Source: Streptomyces adustus (GTDB lineage Bacteria; Actinomycetota; Actinomycetes; Streptomycetales; Streptomycetaceae). Taken from it: a DNA stretch of 42,478 bases. Every line of letters begins with the position of its first letter. Positions within the stretch are counted from its first letter, which is position 1. Below, in pieces: positions 26,476-34,135 of the stretch. The notes below the pieces were generated by a model. It did no database searches. It had not been told where the DNA came from and worked only from the letters and a program-made list of their open reading frames with translations. A program made the position numbers and the translations under genes. The stretch lies in assembly GCF_009377175.1 (NCBI RefSeq), contig NZ_VJZD01000058.1, positions 1 through 42,478 on the forward strand. The letters run 5' to 3'.

Positions 26476-27672
26476 ATGACGGAAGACCCGCTGCCCGACG
26501 AGGCCCGCACGGCCCGGATCGTGCGGCTGGGGGAGTCCCCGCGCACCCTCCGTGAGGCCCTGCGCAAGTCGGTGTGGATAGTCATCTGGCTGGTGTTCCT
26601 CAGCTCGCCGGTCCACGACCTCGTCTCGGGCGACCACACGCCCGCGGCCACGTGGGCCGGCTGGGCGGGCCTCACGGCCTTCGTCGCGGTCTATCTGGCG
26701 CTGGTCTTCCGGCACATGGGCAAGGCCTACACGGGCACCCTGGCCGTCGCCCTCATGGTGGTCGCCCTCGGCGCACTGGCCGTGGTCCTGTGCCTGACGC
26801 TCGGGACGCCCTGGCTCGGCCTGTTCGTGTACGTCTCGGTCGCCTGCGGGACGACGTTCCCGCTGCGGGTCTCGTACTGGACGATCCCGCTGACCGCGGT
26901 CGTGATGCTCCTCGTCGGCCTGCACGGCGGCGAGGAGGAGGCGCGCAACCTGGTCCTGCTCGTCGTCCTCATCGGCTTCGCGATGACCGGCGTACGGCAG
27001 TTGGTCCGTACGACGGTGGAGCTGCGCCAGGCACGGGCCACCGTCGCCCAGCTCGCCGCCAACGAGGAGCGGCTGCGCCTGGCCCGCGACCTGCACGACC
27101 TGCTGGGCCACTCGCTCTCGCTGATCACGCTGAAGAGCGAGCTGGCCGGCCGGATGCTTCCCGGCCACCCCGACAAGGCGGCCCAGCAGATCGCCGACAT
27201 CGAACAGGTCAGCCGCCAGGCCCTGGTCGACGTACGCGAGGCCGTCACCGGCTACCGCCGGGCCCGCCTCGCCGACGAGCTCGCCGGCGCCCAGGTCGCC
27301 CTGACGGCGGCCGGTGTCACCGCCGGGCTGCCCCCGGCCCCCGACCTCGACGGCGTCCCCGAGGAGGGCGAGGCCGCCCTCGCCTGGGCGCTGCGCGAGG
27401 CGGTCACCAACGTCGTACGGCACAGCGGAGCCCGGCGCTGCACGGTGGAGCTGCTGCGCCGCCAGACCCTCGACGGCCCCGTCCTCGAACTCTCCGTCGA
27501 GGACGACGGCCAGGGCGGCTCGGGGAAGGTTCCCGGCAACGGCCTGACGGGTCTGACCGAGCGTCTGGAGAAGGCGGGCGGCACCCTGGAGGCGGGTCCC
27601 CTCAAGCGCGGGTTCCGTCTGGTCGCCCGCGTCCCGGCCGCATCCCGGCCGGACATAGGATCCGGGGCATGA
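26476..27672 (+). CDS. Sensor histidine kinase (NarL/DesK class)
   Basis: A 398-residue membrane kinase. The first 50 residues are cytosolic, then five or six membrane helices (about 35-175) form the whole sensor, with no large extracellular domain. It probably senses membrane state or works with the exporter. HisKA_3 has RDLHDLLGHS with phospho-acceptor His207. The ATPase part has the N box (VTNVVRHSGARR), VEDDGQGG and GNGLTGLTER. I use ATG 26476 because GAAGG lies 10 bases upstream. GTG 26467, overlapping the permease stop, is the alternative. It overlaps the regulator gene by 4 bases (ATGA). Confidence 0.9.
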   Translation: MTEDPLPDEARTARIVRLGESPRTLREALRKSVWIVIWLVFLSSPVHDLVSGDHTPAATWAGWAGLTAFVAVYLALVFRHMGKAYTGTLAVALMVVALGALAVVLCLTLGTPWLGLFVYVSVACGTTFPLRVSYWTIPLTAVVMLLVGLHGGEEEARNLVLLVVLIGFAMTGVRQLVRTTVELRQARATVAQLAANEERLRLARDLHDLLGHSLSLITLKSELAGRMLPGHPDKAAQQIADIEQVSRQALVDVREAVTGYRRARLADELAGAQVALTAAGVTAGLPPAPDLDGVPEEGEAALAWALREAVTNVVRHSGARRCTVELLRRQTLDGPVLELSVEDDGQGGSGKVPGNGLTGLTERLEKAGGTLEAGPLKRGFRLVARVPAASRPDIGSGA

Positions 27673-28283
27673 GCCACACGATCAAGGTTCTGCTGGCCGA
27701 GGACCAGTCGATGGTCCGCGAGGCGCTGGCCGCGCTGCTCGGCCTGGAGGACGACATCGAGGTCGTCGTCCAGGTGGCGCGCGGGGACGAGGTCCTGGCG
27801 GCGGCCCGCGCGCACGACGTGGACGTGGCGCTCCTCGACATCGAGATGCCGGGCGCGACGGGCATAGAGGCGGCGGCCCTGCTGCACCGGGAACTGCCCC
27901 GGGTGAAGCTGGTCGTCCTCACCACGTTCGGCCGCCCCGGATACCTGCGCAGCGCCATGGAGTCGGGCGCCGACGCCTTCCTGGTCAAGGACGCCCCCGC
28001 CGCCCAGCTCGCCGAGGCCGTGCGCAAGGTGCTGGCCGGCGAGCGGGTCATCGACCCCACCCTCGCGGCGGCCGCGCTGGCCGAGGGCGCGAACCCCCTC
28101 ACCGACCGCGAACGCGAGGTGCTGCGCGCCGCGGCCGACGGCTCCACCAACGCGGAACTGGCCAAGCTCCTGCACCTGTCCCAGGGCACGGTCCGCAACT
28201 ACCTCTCCACGGCGATCCAGAAATTAGCGGTACGCAACCGCGCGGAAGCAGTACGCACCGCCCGGGAGAAGGGCTGGTTGTAG
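27669..28283 (+). CDS. LuxR/NarL-family response regulator
   Basis: A 204-residue DNA-binding regulator. The receiver domain (1-120) has the acidic pair at Glu11/Asp12, phospho-acceptor Asp57 in LLDIEMPG, Thr in VVLTTFG and Lys in FLVKDAP. The LuxR helix-turn-helix (about 140-200) begins NPLTDREREVLRAAADG and includes LHLSQGTVRNYLSTAIQKL. It is the cognate of the kinase with which it overlaps. The inverted repeats at 24709-24729 are its probable target (inference). No terminator is evident after it. Confidence 0.92.
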   Translation: MSHTIKVLLAEDQSMVREALAALLGLEDDIEVVVQVARGDEVLAAARAHDVDVALLDIEMPGATGIEAAALLHRELPRVKLVVLTTFGRPGYLRSAMESGADAFLVKDAPAAQLAEAVRKVLAGERVIDPTLAAAALAEGANPLTDREREVLRAAADGSTNAELAKLLHLSQGTVRNYLSTAIQKLAVRNRAEAVRTAREKGWL

Positions 28284-28403
28284 CGACTGGGCCGCGAGGC
28301 CGCGAGGCCGCCGGGTTGCGGAGTCATCGGTCGCCGAGCTTCAGGGCGCCGGGCCGGGCGGCGGTTGCCGGGCTGCCGGGGCGCTGGGCTCCCGGGCCGC
28401 GAA

Positions 28404-28466
28404 ACTGCCGACTGCCGACTGCCGACTGCCGACTGCCGACTGCCGACTGCCGACTGCCGACCGCCG
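28404..28466. repeat. Heptamer tandem array (ACTGCCG)x8-9
   Basis: Eight perfect copies of ACTGCCG (28404-28459) and a ninth with one change (ACCGCCG, 28460-28466), head to tail with no spacer. The array sits in the 264-base non-coding stretch 28284-28547 between the convergent regulator and SirB1-like genes. The rest of that stretch is low-complexity GC (GCCGCGAG units, GCCGGGCTGCCGGGG) with no gene. Perfect identity suggests recent slippage, so copy number should vary between strains. Confidence 0.92.
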
Positions 28467-28547
28467 GATCGCCGGGTCGCCAGGGCTGCCGGGCGTGAGC
28501 TGCCGGGGCGACCGGGCCGGGCGGTGGTCCCGGGGAGGGGCCGGGGA

Positions 28548-29420
28548 TCAGTTCAGGCGGGCGCGGGCCGCCGTCGCCTGGCCGCGCACCTTCTCCGCCA
28601 GGGACGCGTCCACCACGTCCACCAGGTCCGCGTACACCTCCATCTCCGCGGCCCCGGCCACGAAGTCCCCGCGCTGCACCAGGATCTGCGCCCGCTCGTA
28701 CCGCAGCCGCGCCGGATGCGCGGGCAGCAGCAGCGCCAGCTCCACCGCCCACAGCGCCACGTCAGACCGCTCGGGCCGGGCCGAGGCCCACGCCCGGACG
28801 TTGTTCAGGACCCGGCCCACCACCTCCAGCGGGTCCGCGGGCGTCAGCATCGACGGCGTCAGCCGCGCCCCCGTGGCCCCCACGACGAGCAGCTCGGCAT
28901 CGGCCCCGCTGAGCAGCCGCCCCCCGTCGAACGGGTCCGCCAGCACCTGTTCGTCCTGCGGCCCGAACCCGACGACGAAGTGTCCCGGCAGCGCGACCCC
29001 GTACACCGGCGCGCCCGCACGGCGCGCGACCTCCATCCACACCACGGACAGCAGGATCGGCAGTCCGCGCCGCCGGCGCAGCACCTCGTGCAGCAGCGAC
29101 GAGCCCAGCCACTGGTAGTCGGCCGGCGAACCGCCGAACCCGCAGCGCTCCCCGAGCACCGAGCGCAGCGCACGGGCCCAGGCCGCGGGCCCGCCCGGCC
29201 GGAACGGCAGCTGGCCCGCCAGCCGGTCCAGCTCCATCTGCGCCGCGTCCATGCCCGCCTCGTCGAGCGTGCCGTCGGCCACCGCGCCCAGCAGCAGACA
29301 CAGCGCCGACAGGTCGGGCTTCTCGCAGCGGGCCTCCTCGGCGAACCGCAGACGCAGCGCGGCCGAGCGTTCGGGCGGCGGGGGGAACGGATGGCGCATG
29401 GCAGGCTCGTGCCCGCTCAC
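28548..29420 (-). CDS. SirB1/transglutaminase-like-fold family protein
   Basis: About 290 residues of the SirB1 (transglutaminase-like core 2) family with a C-terminal TPR-like helical region. Conserved blocks are DYQWLGSSLLHEVLRRRRGLPILLSVVW and GVALPGHFVVGF (His of the fold). No catalytic Cys is evident at the usual place, as is usual for SirB1 proteins, so it is probably non-enzymatic. I start at GTG 29420, whose GTGA overlaps the acetyltransferase stop. ATG 29399 (283 residues) is equally possible. It forms a coupled pair with the upstream GNAT gene. Function unknown. Confidence 0.85.
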   Translation of the reverse strand: MSGHEPAMRHPFPPPPERSAALRLRFAEEARCEKPDLSALCLLLGAVADGTLDEAGMDAAQMELDRLAGQLPFRPGGPAAWARALRSVLGERCGFGGSPADYQWLGSSLLHEVLRRRRGLPILLSVVWMEVARRAGAPVYGVALPGHFVVGFGPQDEQVLADPFDGGRLLSGADAELLVVGATGARLTPSMLTPADPLEVVGRVLNNVRAWASARPERSDVALWAVELALLLPAHPARLRYERAQILVQRGDFVAGAAEMEVYADLVDVVDASLAEKVRGQATAARARLN

Positions 29421-30475
29421 GGAGATCCGTACCGGCCGTCGTCGGACCCGGCCGGCGCCCGGTAGTGGTGGTAGGCGTGGTGCGCGGCGAAGCCCAGCCG
29501 CTCGTACAGCGTCCGCGCCCCGGCGTTGTCCGTCTCCACCTGGAGCCATGCGGCGGAGGCGCCCTCGTCGAGGGCCCGCCGGGCCAGCGCGGCCATCACG
29601 GCGGTGGCCAGCCCGCGCCGCCGCAGCGCCGGGTCGACCTCGACGGCGGCGAACCCGGCCCACCGCCCGTCGACGACACACCGCCCGATCGCGGCGGGCG
29701 GCTGGTCCGCCCGCTCGCCGGGCACGGTCGCGAACCACACCGAGGGCCCGCTCGCCAGCACGGTCAAGGCCACGTCGCTCACTCCCTTGCGCTGATAGCG
29801 CGCCAGCCACGCCTCACCGGCCTCCCGGGACAGCACGACCCCGGACGGCTCGCCCAGGTCGGCGAGCGGCGCGAGCGCCCCGGCCCAGACCTCGGCGCTC
29901 ACCTCGCGCACCCACCCGCGCCGCTCCAGCTCCGCGCACAGCAGTTCCTCCGTGCCCTCGGCGCCGGTCGCGGTCTGGATGTACGCGGGCAGGCCGCGCT
30001 CCTCGTACCAGCGTCGTACCTCGGTGAGCGCCTCGTCGAGCGGGAGACCAGGGTCACCGAGCGGCAGCACCGAATTCGCCCGCCGGGTGAACCCGGCGGC
30101 GGCCCGCAGCTCCCAGCCGCCGAGCCGCGCGCTCTCCAGCGGCCGCCAGGCGCGCGCGGCGACCCCGGCCAGCTCCTCGTAGGACGCGGCCGGGCCGCGA
30201 CGCCGCGCCGGCGCGGCGGGCACCACCTTCCCCGCGACCAGCGCGGACCGCGGGATCCGTACGACTTCGCCGTCCCGTCGTGTGATCACGACCACAGCGT
30301 CGTCCCATGATGTGAGAACGCCGACCGTGTCGGTGAATTTCCCTCCGGTGTCACCGGGGTCGGTCAACCGTCGCACAGAGACGCGTTTGCCCACGTCAGC
30401 GGCGGTGATGCGGACCTCCAGACGACCGGCGGCCGAGATTTCCACAGGTCGGTTCACCCCTCCTGTTCGGATCAT
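29417..30475 (-). CDS. GNAT acetyltransferase with N-terminal SH3-like domain
   Basis: About 352 residues. Residues 1-85 are beta-rich (GKRVSVRRL, VGVLTSWDD, VVITRRDGEVVRIP) and look like a small SH3/Sm-type barrel. The C-terminal 150 residues are a GNAT domain with the acetyl-CoA loop RRRGLA and the closing NAGARTLYERLGF. The acceptor is unknown. The start is uncertain: ATG 30475 is used. GTG 30445 has GGAGG 13 bases upstream and a TTG lies at 30481. A -10-like TAGTAT precedes on the minus strand (about 30490-30495). It is divergent from the ferredoxin gene. Confidence 0.82.
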   Translation of the reverse strand: MIRTGGVNRPVEISAAGRLEVRITAADVGKRVSVRRLTDPGDTGGKFTDTVGVLTSWDDAVVVITRRDGEVVRIPRSALVAGKVVPAAPARRRGPAASYEELAGVAARAWRPLESARLGGWELRAAAGFTRRANSVLPLGDPGLPLDEALTEVRRWYEERGLPAYIQTATGAEGTEELLCAELERRGWVREVSAEVWAGALAPLADLGEPSGVVLSREAGEAWLARYQRKGVSDVALTVLASGPSVWFATVPGERADQPPAAIGRCVVDGRWAGFAAVEVDPALRRRGLATAVMAALARRALDEGASAAWLQVETDNAGARTLYERLGFAAHHAYHHYRAPAGSDDGRYGSP

Positions 30476-30586
30476 GCCCAAGAACGGAGATACTAGGGGC
30501 GGGCATCGACGACGCCGCGCTCCCGCGCGCCAGGCGGCGGAGCCTGTAGGAGGCCCGCCAGCGCCCTATCGAGGAGGAACGACAGC

Positions 30587-30907
30587 GTGACCTACGTCAT
30601 CGCGCAGCCTTGTGTCGACGTGAAGGACAAGGCGTGCATCGAGGAGTGCCCGGTCGACTGCATCTACGAGGGCCAGCGGTCCTTGTACATCCACCCGGAC
30701 GAATGCGTCGACTGTGGTGCCTGTGAGCCGGTCTGCCCGGTCGAGGCGATCTTCTACGAGGACGACACTCCGGAGGAGTGGAAGGACTACTACAAGGCGA
30801 ACGTCGAGTTCTTCGACGAGCTCGGCTCTCCCGGCGGCGCCAGCAAGCTGGGCCTGATCGAGCGCGACCACCCCTTCGTCGCCGCGCTGCCGCCGCAGGC
30901 CGAGTAA
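30587..30907 (+). CDS. fdxA: 7Fe ferredoxin (3Fe-4S/4Fe-4S)
   Basis: A 106-residue soluble electron carrier. GTG 30587 follows a strong GAGGAGG. Cysteines 9, 17, 21, 25, 40, 43, 46 and 50 match Azotobacter ferredoxin I numbering plus one. Thus Cys9/17/50 hold the [3Fe-4S] cluster, Cys21/40/43/46 the [4Fe-4S] cluster, and Cys25 is the extra free cysteine. The acidic C-terminal extension (TPEEWKDYYKANVEFFDELG) is usual for actinobacterial FdxA/FdxC. It probably feeds electrons to cytochromes P450 or other oxidoreductases. A very long hairpin follows it before dapC. Confidence 0.95.
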   Translation: MTYVIAQPCVDVKDKACIEECPVDCIYEGQRSLYIHPDECVDCGACEPVCPVEAIFYEDDTPEEWKDYYKANVEFFDELGSPGGASKLGLIERDHPFVAALPPQAE

Positions 30908-30934
30908 CACCGCAAGCGGCCCGCAACACCGTGC

Positions 30935-30991
30935 CGCCTCGGTTCCGTACGGCCTGATCGCCGCCCGATCACGCCGTACGGGGCCGAGGCG
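30935..30991 (+). terminator. Long hairpin between fdxA and dapC
   Basis: Arms GCCTCGGTTCCGTACGGC (30936-30953) and GCCGTACGGGGCCGAGGC (30973-30990) pair over 18 bases with two G-U pairs, plus a closing C-G (30935/30991). After a C-C mismatch, TGATCG/CGATCA adds six pairs around loop CCGCC. It is followed by GTTT. It begins 28 bases after the fdxA stop and ends 34 bases before dapC, so it may terminate or attenuate. Confidence 0.8.
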
Positions 30992-31024
30992 TTTGCCGTT
31001 CGCGGGGGCCGTGCGTTCGAGAAA

Positions 31025-32137
31025 GTGAGCGAGATTCCCGTGTCCTCAGTCTCCGACCGGCTGCCCACGTTCCCCTGGGACAAGCTGGAGCCGTACAAGA
31101 AGACGGCCGCCGCGCATCCGGACGGCATCGTCGACCTGTCCGTCGGCACCCCGGTCGACCCGGTCCCCGAGCTGATCCAGAAGGCCCTGGTCGCCGCCGC
31201 GGACTCCCCGGGCTACCCGACGGTCTGGGGCACCCCCGAGCTGCGGGACGCGCTCACGGGCTGGCTGGAGCGCCGTCTGGGCGCCCGTGGGGTCACCCAC
31301 CGGCACGTCCTGCCGATCGTCGGCTCCAAGGAGCTGGTCGCCTGGCTCCCCACCCAGCTGGGCCTGGGCCCCGGCGACCGGGTGGCGTACCCGCGCCTGG
31401 CCTACCCGACCTACGAGGTCGGTGCCCGCCTGGCCCGCGCGGACCACGAGGTCTACGACGACCCGACCGAGCTGGACCCGGCCGGGCTGAAGCTGCTCTG
31501 GCTGAACTCGCCGTCCAACCCGACCGGCCGGGTGCTGGACAAGGCGGAGCTCACCCGGATCGTCGCCTGGGCCCGCGAGCACGGCGTCCTGGTCTTCTCC
31601 GACGAGTGCTACATCGAGCTGGGCTGGGAGGCGGAGCCGGTCTCGGTCCTGCACCCGGACGTCAACGGCGGCTCGTACGAGGGCATCGTCTCGGTCCACT
31701 CGCTGTCCAAGCGGTCCAACCTGGCCGGCTACCGCGCGGCCTTCCTGGCCGGCGACCCGGCCGTCCTCGGCCCGCTGCTGGAGATCCGCAAGCACGGCGG
31801 CATGATGACGTCGGCCCCGACGCAGGCGGCCGTGGTGGCGGCGCTCGGCGACGACGTCCACGTCCGTGAGCAGCGCGAACGGTACGCGTCCCGGCGCACG
31901 CTGCTGCGCGACGCGCTGCTGGGCAACGGCTTCCGGATCGAGCACAGCGAGGCCAGCCTCTACCTGTGGGCCACCCGGGACGAGTCCTGCTGGACCACCG
32001 TGTCCCGGCTGGCCGACCTCGGCATCCTGGTCGCCCCCGGGGACTTCTACGGCACCGCGGGCGAGAAGTTCGTCCGGGTCGCGCTCACGGCGACGGACGA
32101 GCGGGTACGGGCCGCGGTGGAGCGACTGGCACGCTGA
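31025..32137 (+). CDS. dapC: N-succinyldiaminopimelate aminotransferase DapC
   Basis: A 370-residue PLP-dependent class I/II aminotransferase. It converts N-succinyl-2-amino-6-ketopimelate to N-succinyl-diaminopimelate in lysine/meso-DAP synthesis. Features are an N-terminal SDRLPTFPWDKL block, WLNSPSNPTGRVL, FSDECY and the PLP lysine in SLSKRSNLAGYR. The C-terminal substrate Arg is within KFVRVALT. GTG 31025 is taken as start; GTG 31040 (MSSVSDRLP) is an alternative. dapE, the next step, lies 2 kb downstream. Related enzymes also act as glutamate-prephenate aminotransferases, so dual function is possible. Confidence 0.9.
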   Translation: MSEIPVSSVSDRLPTFPWDKLEPYKKTAAAHPDGIVDLSVGTPVDPVPELIQKALVAAADSPGYPTVWGTPELRDALTGWLERRLGARGVTHRHVLPIVGSKELVAWLPTQLGLGPGDRVAYPRLAYPTYEVGARLARADHEVYDDPTELDPAGLKLLWLNSPSNPTGRVLDKAELTRIVAWAREHGVLVFSDECYIELGWEAEPVSVLHPDVNGGSYEGIVSVHSLSKRSNLAGYRAAFLAGDPAVLGPLLEIRKHGGMMTSAPTQAAVVAALGDDVHVREQRERYASRRTLLRDALLGNGFRIEHSEASLYLWATRDESCWTTVSRLADLGILVAPGDFYGTAGEKFVRVALTATDERVRAAVERLAR

Positions 32138-32175
32138 CCGCCGACGGGCCCCCGCGGCCCGGCGCGCGGACAGGA

Positions 32176-32218
32176 CACGGCGACGGGGTCCGGGTTTCCC
32201 CCGGACCCCGTCGCCGTG
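32176..32218. terminator. Bidirectional terminator after dapC
   Basis: A perfect 19-bp stem (CACGGCGACGGGGTCCGGG at 32176-32194, partner 32200-32218) with a 5-base loop. It lies between convergent dapC and the small secreted-protein gene and can serve both strands. Confidence 0.9.
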
Positions 32219-32228
32219 CGGTGTCGGC

Positions 32229-32666
32229 TCAGCCGCCCAGCGGCAGCCCCTTCAGCGGCAGCGTCTGCATCGGCAGCCCGCCCTTGGTGAGGGAGTCCGT
32301 GGGCAGTCCGCCCTTCGTGGCCGCCGACGTCGCCTGCCCGAGGACGCCCCCGCCGGCTCCCGCGCCCTTGTGGGCCGCGGGCGCCGCCTTCTTGGCGGCC
32401 TTCCCACCGGTCTTGCCCGCGGTCGGCGCCGCCTTCTTGGCGGCCTTGCCGTCGGTCTCGTTCGTGAATGCGGTGACGTGGTGTGCCGCGCCGTCGATCG
32501 TGTTGCCGAGGTTCGCGCCGTCCAGGGCGGTCAGCCCGCCGAGGTTCGGGGTGGCCGGCAGCTCGGCGGCCGCACTCGCGGAGCCGGCCGCACCGACCCC
32601 GGCAGCCGCTCCCGCTGCGACCAGCAGCGCGACACGGGCGATCCGGCGGGTCAGAGGCAGGGACAT
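32229..32666 (-). CDS. Small secreted Ala/Lys-rich repeat protein
   Basis: A 145-residue exported protein starting at ATG 32666 with GAAGGAG upstream. The signal peptide (MSLPLTRRIAR, hydrophobic core, ASA-AAE cleavage near residue 33) is clear. The mature protein has an N-terminal LGGLTALDGANLG block, then two Gly-Lys-Ala-Ala-Lys-Lys-Ala-Ala-Pro units separated by a Thr/Gly spacer. Its C-terminal third repeats KGGLP, ending KGLPLGG. No cysteines or enzymatic motif. It resembles the small glycine/leucine-repeat exported proteins of Streptomyces surfaces only in general style. Function unknown. Occasional database labels of ATP binding for such proteins would have no support here. Confidence 0.78.
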   Translation of the reverse strand: MSLPLTRRIARVALLVAAGAAAGVGAAGSASAAAELPATPNLGGLTALDGANLGNTIDGAAHHVTAFTNETDGKAAKKAAPTAGKTGGKAAKKAAPAAHKGAGAGGGVLGQATSAATKGGLPTDSLTKGGLPMQTLPLKGLPLGG

Positions 32667-33022
32667 GATGCTCCTTCGAGGGAGAGAACAGGGAAGTGTC
32701 CGACCGGACCCGTTAGTTGATCGGGATTGATCGACCGGGCTCGGTCCCCCTGACTACCGCTCGAAGCCCGCGAAGGTTGCGGACGTCCCGCGCAAAGAAT
32801 TCGCAATGCATCGCATTATCAGGTACGGATAAAATCGGGCAAAGGTCGCACGGTCTGCAACTCGGCTGAACCGCAAGGCCCTTGGGCCGCAAGGGATGCG
32901 GCGTATCGGGACGGACCGGCACGCGGGCCCGCGCGGGGGTTCGTCCCCGGCCGCCCCGCACAACCCGCGCGGGTGAAGCCCCGTACGGCTGCGCGGTGCC
33001 CCTGATCGCCGTCCGCCGCCCG
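32667..33022. other. Intergenic region, 356 bases
   Basis: Upstream of the small secreted gene (minus) and downstream of the lysozyme-like gene (minus). No gene is seen. An AT-rich pocket at about 32800-32840 contains AATGC-ATC-GCATT and probably the promoter of the secreted-protein gene. GATC-rich repeats (TTGATCGGGATTGATCGACC) lie at 32716-32735. A weak hairpin (CGGGG/CCCCG) near 32936-32951 could end the upstream minus-strand transcript. Confidence 0.4.
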
Positions 33023-34051
33023 CTACTGCGGTGCGGTGACGATCCGGATCGAGCCCCCGGCCGCCTGCTCCGTCTCGGTCGTGTCGGCGGCCGGAGTCCT
33101 GGCCGTGCGCCACCGGCTGTCGGTCGTCCCGGCGGTCCACTCCCGCCCGGCGTAGGAGATGCGCGAGATGTGCAGCGCGGAGGCGTTGGCCACCGCCCAG
33201 TGCGCGATCTGCCAGCCGCGCTCGTCGGTGCTGCGCCCCGCCGCGTCGCCCGTGCCGCTCGGCACGGGCACCGTCACGGTCCGGCCGTCGGCCGCGGCGC
33301 TCACCTCGGGCACGGGCGCCGACGTGGCCTTGCCGCCGCCGTGCTTGCTGCCGTGCTTGCCGTCCACCTCCGCGCCGGCCTCCTGCAACGCCTCGCGCCC
33401 GAAGTCCCGTACCAGCGCCGTGCGGACCGCGCTCGGCCCCGCGGCCGTGGCGGCGGTCGCGGCCGTCTGACGGCCGTCACAGGTCAGGGTGGCCGCCGTG
33501 CGCCCGGTGAGGGCGGCGGCGAGCAGCGCGGCGTCCGACTCGTGCTTGGCGTACGCCTCCGGGTAGCCGCTGCGCTGCACCCGCTGCGCGGCCACGGTGA
33601 GCGGGAGTTCCGTGTAGTCGGAGACCTTGACCAGGTGCTCGTAGAAGACGCCCGCCGCGTACGTCGGGTCCATGATCTGCTGCTCGGTGCCCCACCCCTG
33701 CGACGGCCGCTGCTGGAACAGACCCAGCGAATCGCGGTCGCCGTGCTCGATGTTGCGCAGCCCCGACTCCTGGAGCGCGGTCGCGAGCGCGATGGTCACG
33801 GCCCGCTCGGGCAGCCCTCTGTCGGTGCCGACCGCCGAGATCGTCGCCGCGTTCACCGCCTGTTCGGGAGTGAACTCGTAGACCGCGGGATCGCCCTGGC
33901 CCGAGACGACCCGGCAGCCGGGGCCGCCGGTGCCTCCGGTGAGGTACTGGACCGCGAGATAACCGGCGACCGCGCACAGGACCACGACGGCCGCTCCGAA
34001 ACGGAGGAGACGGCCGCGGCGCTTGGGGGAGGTGGGGGACGGCTCTGGCAC
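33023..34051 (-). CDS. Membrane-anchored protein with lysozyme-like domain
   Basis: About 342 residues from GTG 34051. A basic cytosolic N-terminus is followed by one membrane segment (about 15-37) and an extracellular domain. Residues 60-185 (VNAATISAVGTDRGLP, LATALQESGLRN, DSLGLFQQRPSQGWG, YAAGVFYEHL) have the layout of a transglycosylase/lysozyme fold. Glu95 in the ALQESG motif is the expected catalytic acid. Residues 190-342 are Thr/Ala-rich with a beta-rich end (RISYAGREWTA). I infer a cell-wall muralytic or wall-sensing role; activity is unproven. It is divergent from dapE, with 84 bases between starts. Confidence 0.85.
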   Translation of the reverse strand: MPEPSPTSPKRRGRLLRFGAAVVVLCAVAGYLAVQYLTGGTGGPGCRVVSGQGDPAVYEFTPEQAVNAATISAVGTDRGLPERAVTIALATALQESGLRNIEHGDRDSLGLFQQRPSQGWGTEQQIMDPTYAAGVFYEHLVKVSDYTELPLTVAAQRVQRSGYPEAYAKHESDAALLAAALTGRTAATLTCDGRQTAATAATAAGPSAVRTALVRDFGREALQEAGAEVDGKHGSKHGGGKATSAPVPEVSAAADGRTVTVPVPSGTGDAAGRSTDERGWQIAHWAVANASALHISRISYAGREWTAGTTDSRWRTARTPAADTTETEQAAGGSIRIVTAPQ

Positions 34052-34135
34052 TCGTACAAGGTAGCGGAGGCCCCTGGGGCCGCCGCGCCGGGTGTGGACA
34101 GTGGGCGGAGGGTCCGGCGCGCTAGGGTCGGCGCC

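Noticed and set aside
28404..28466. Heptamer array as a CRISPR
   Set aside because: Units are 7 bp with no spacers, and no cas genes are in the window.
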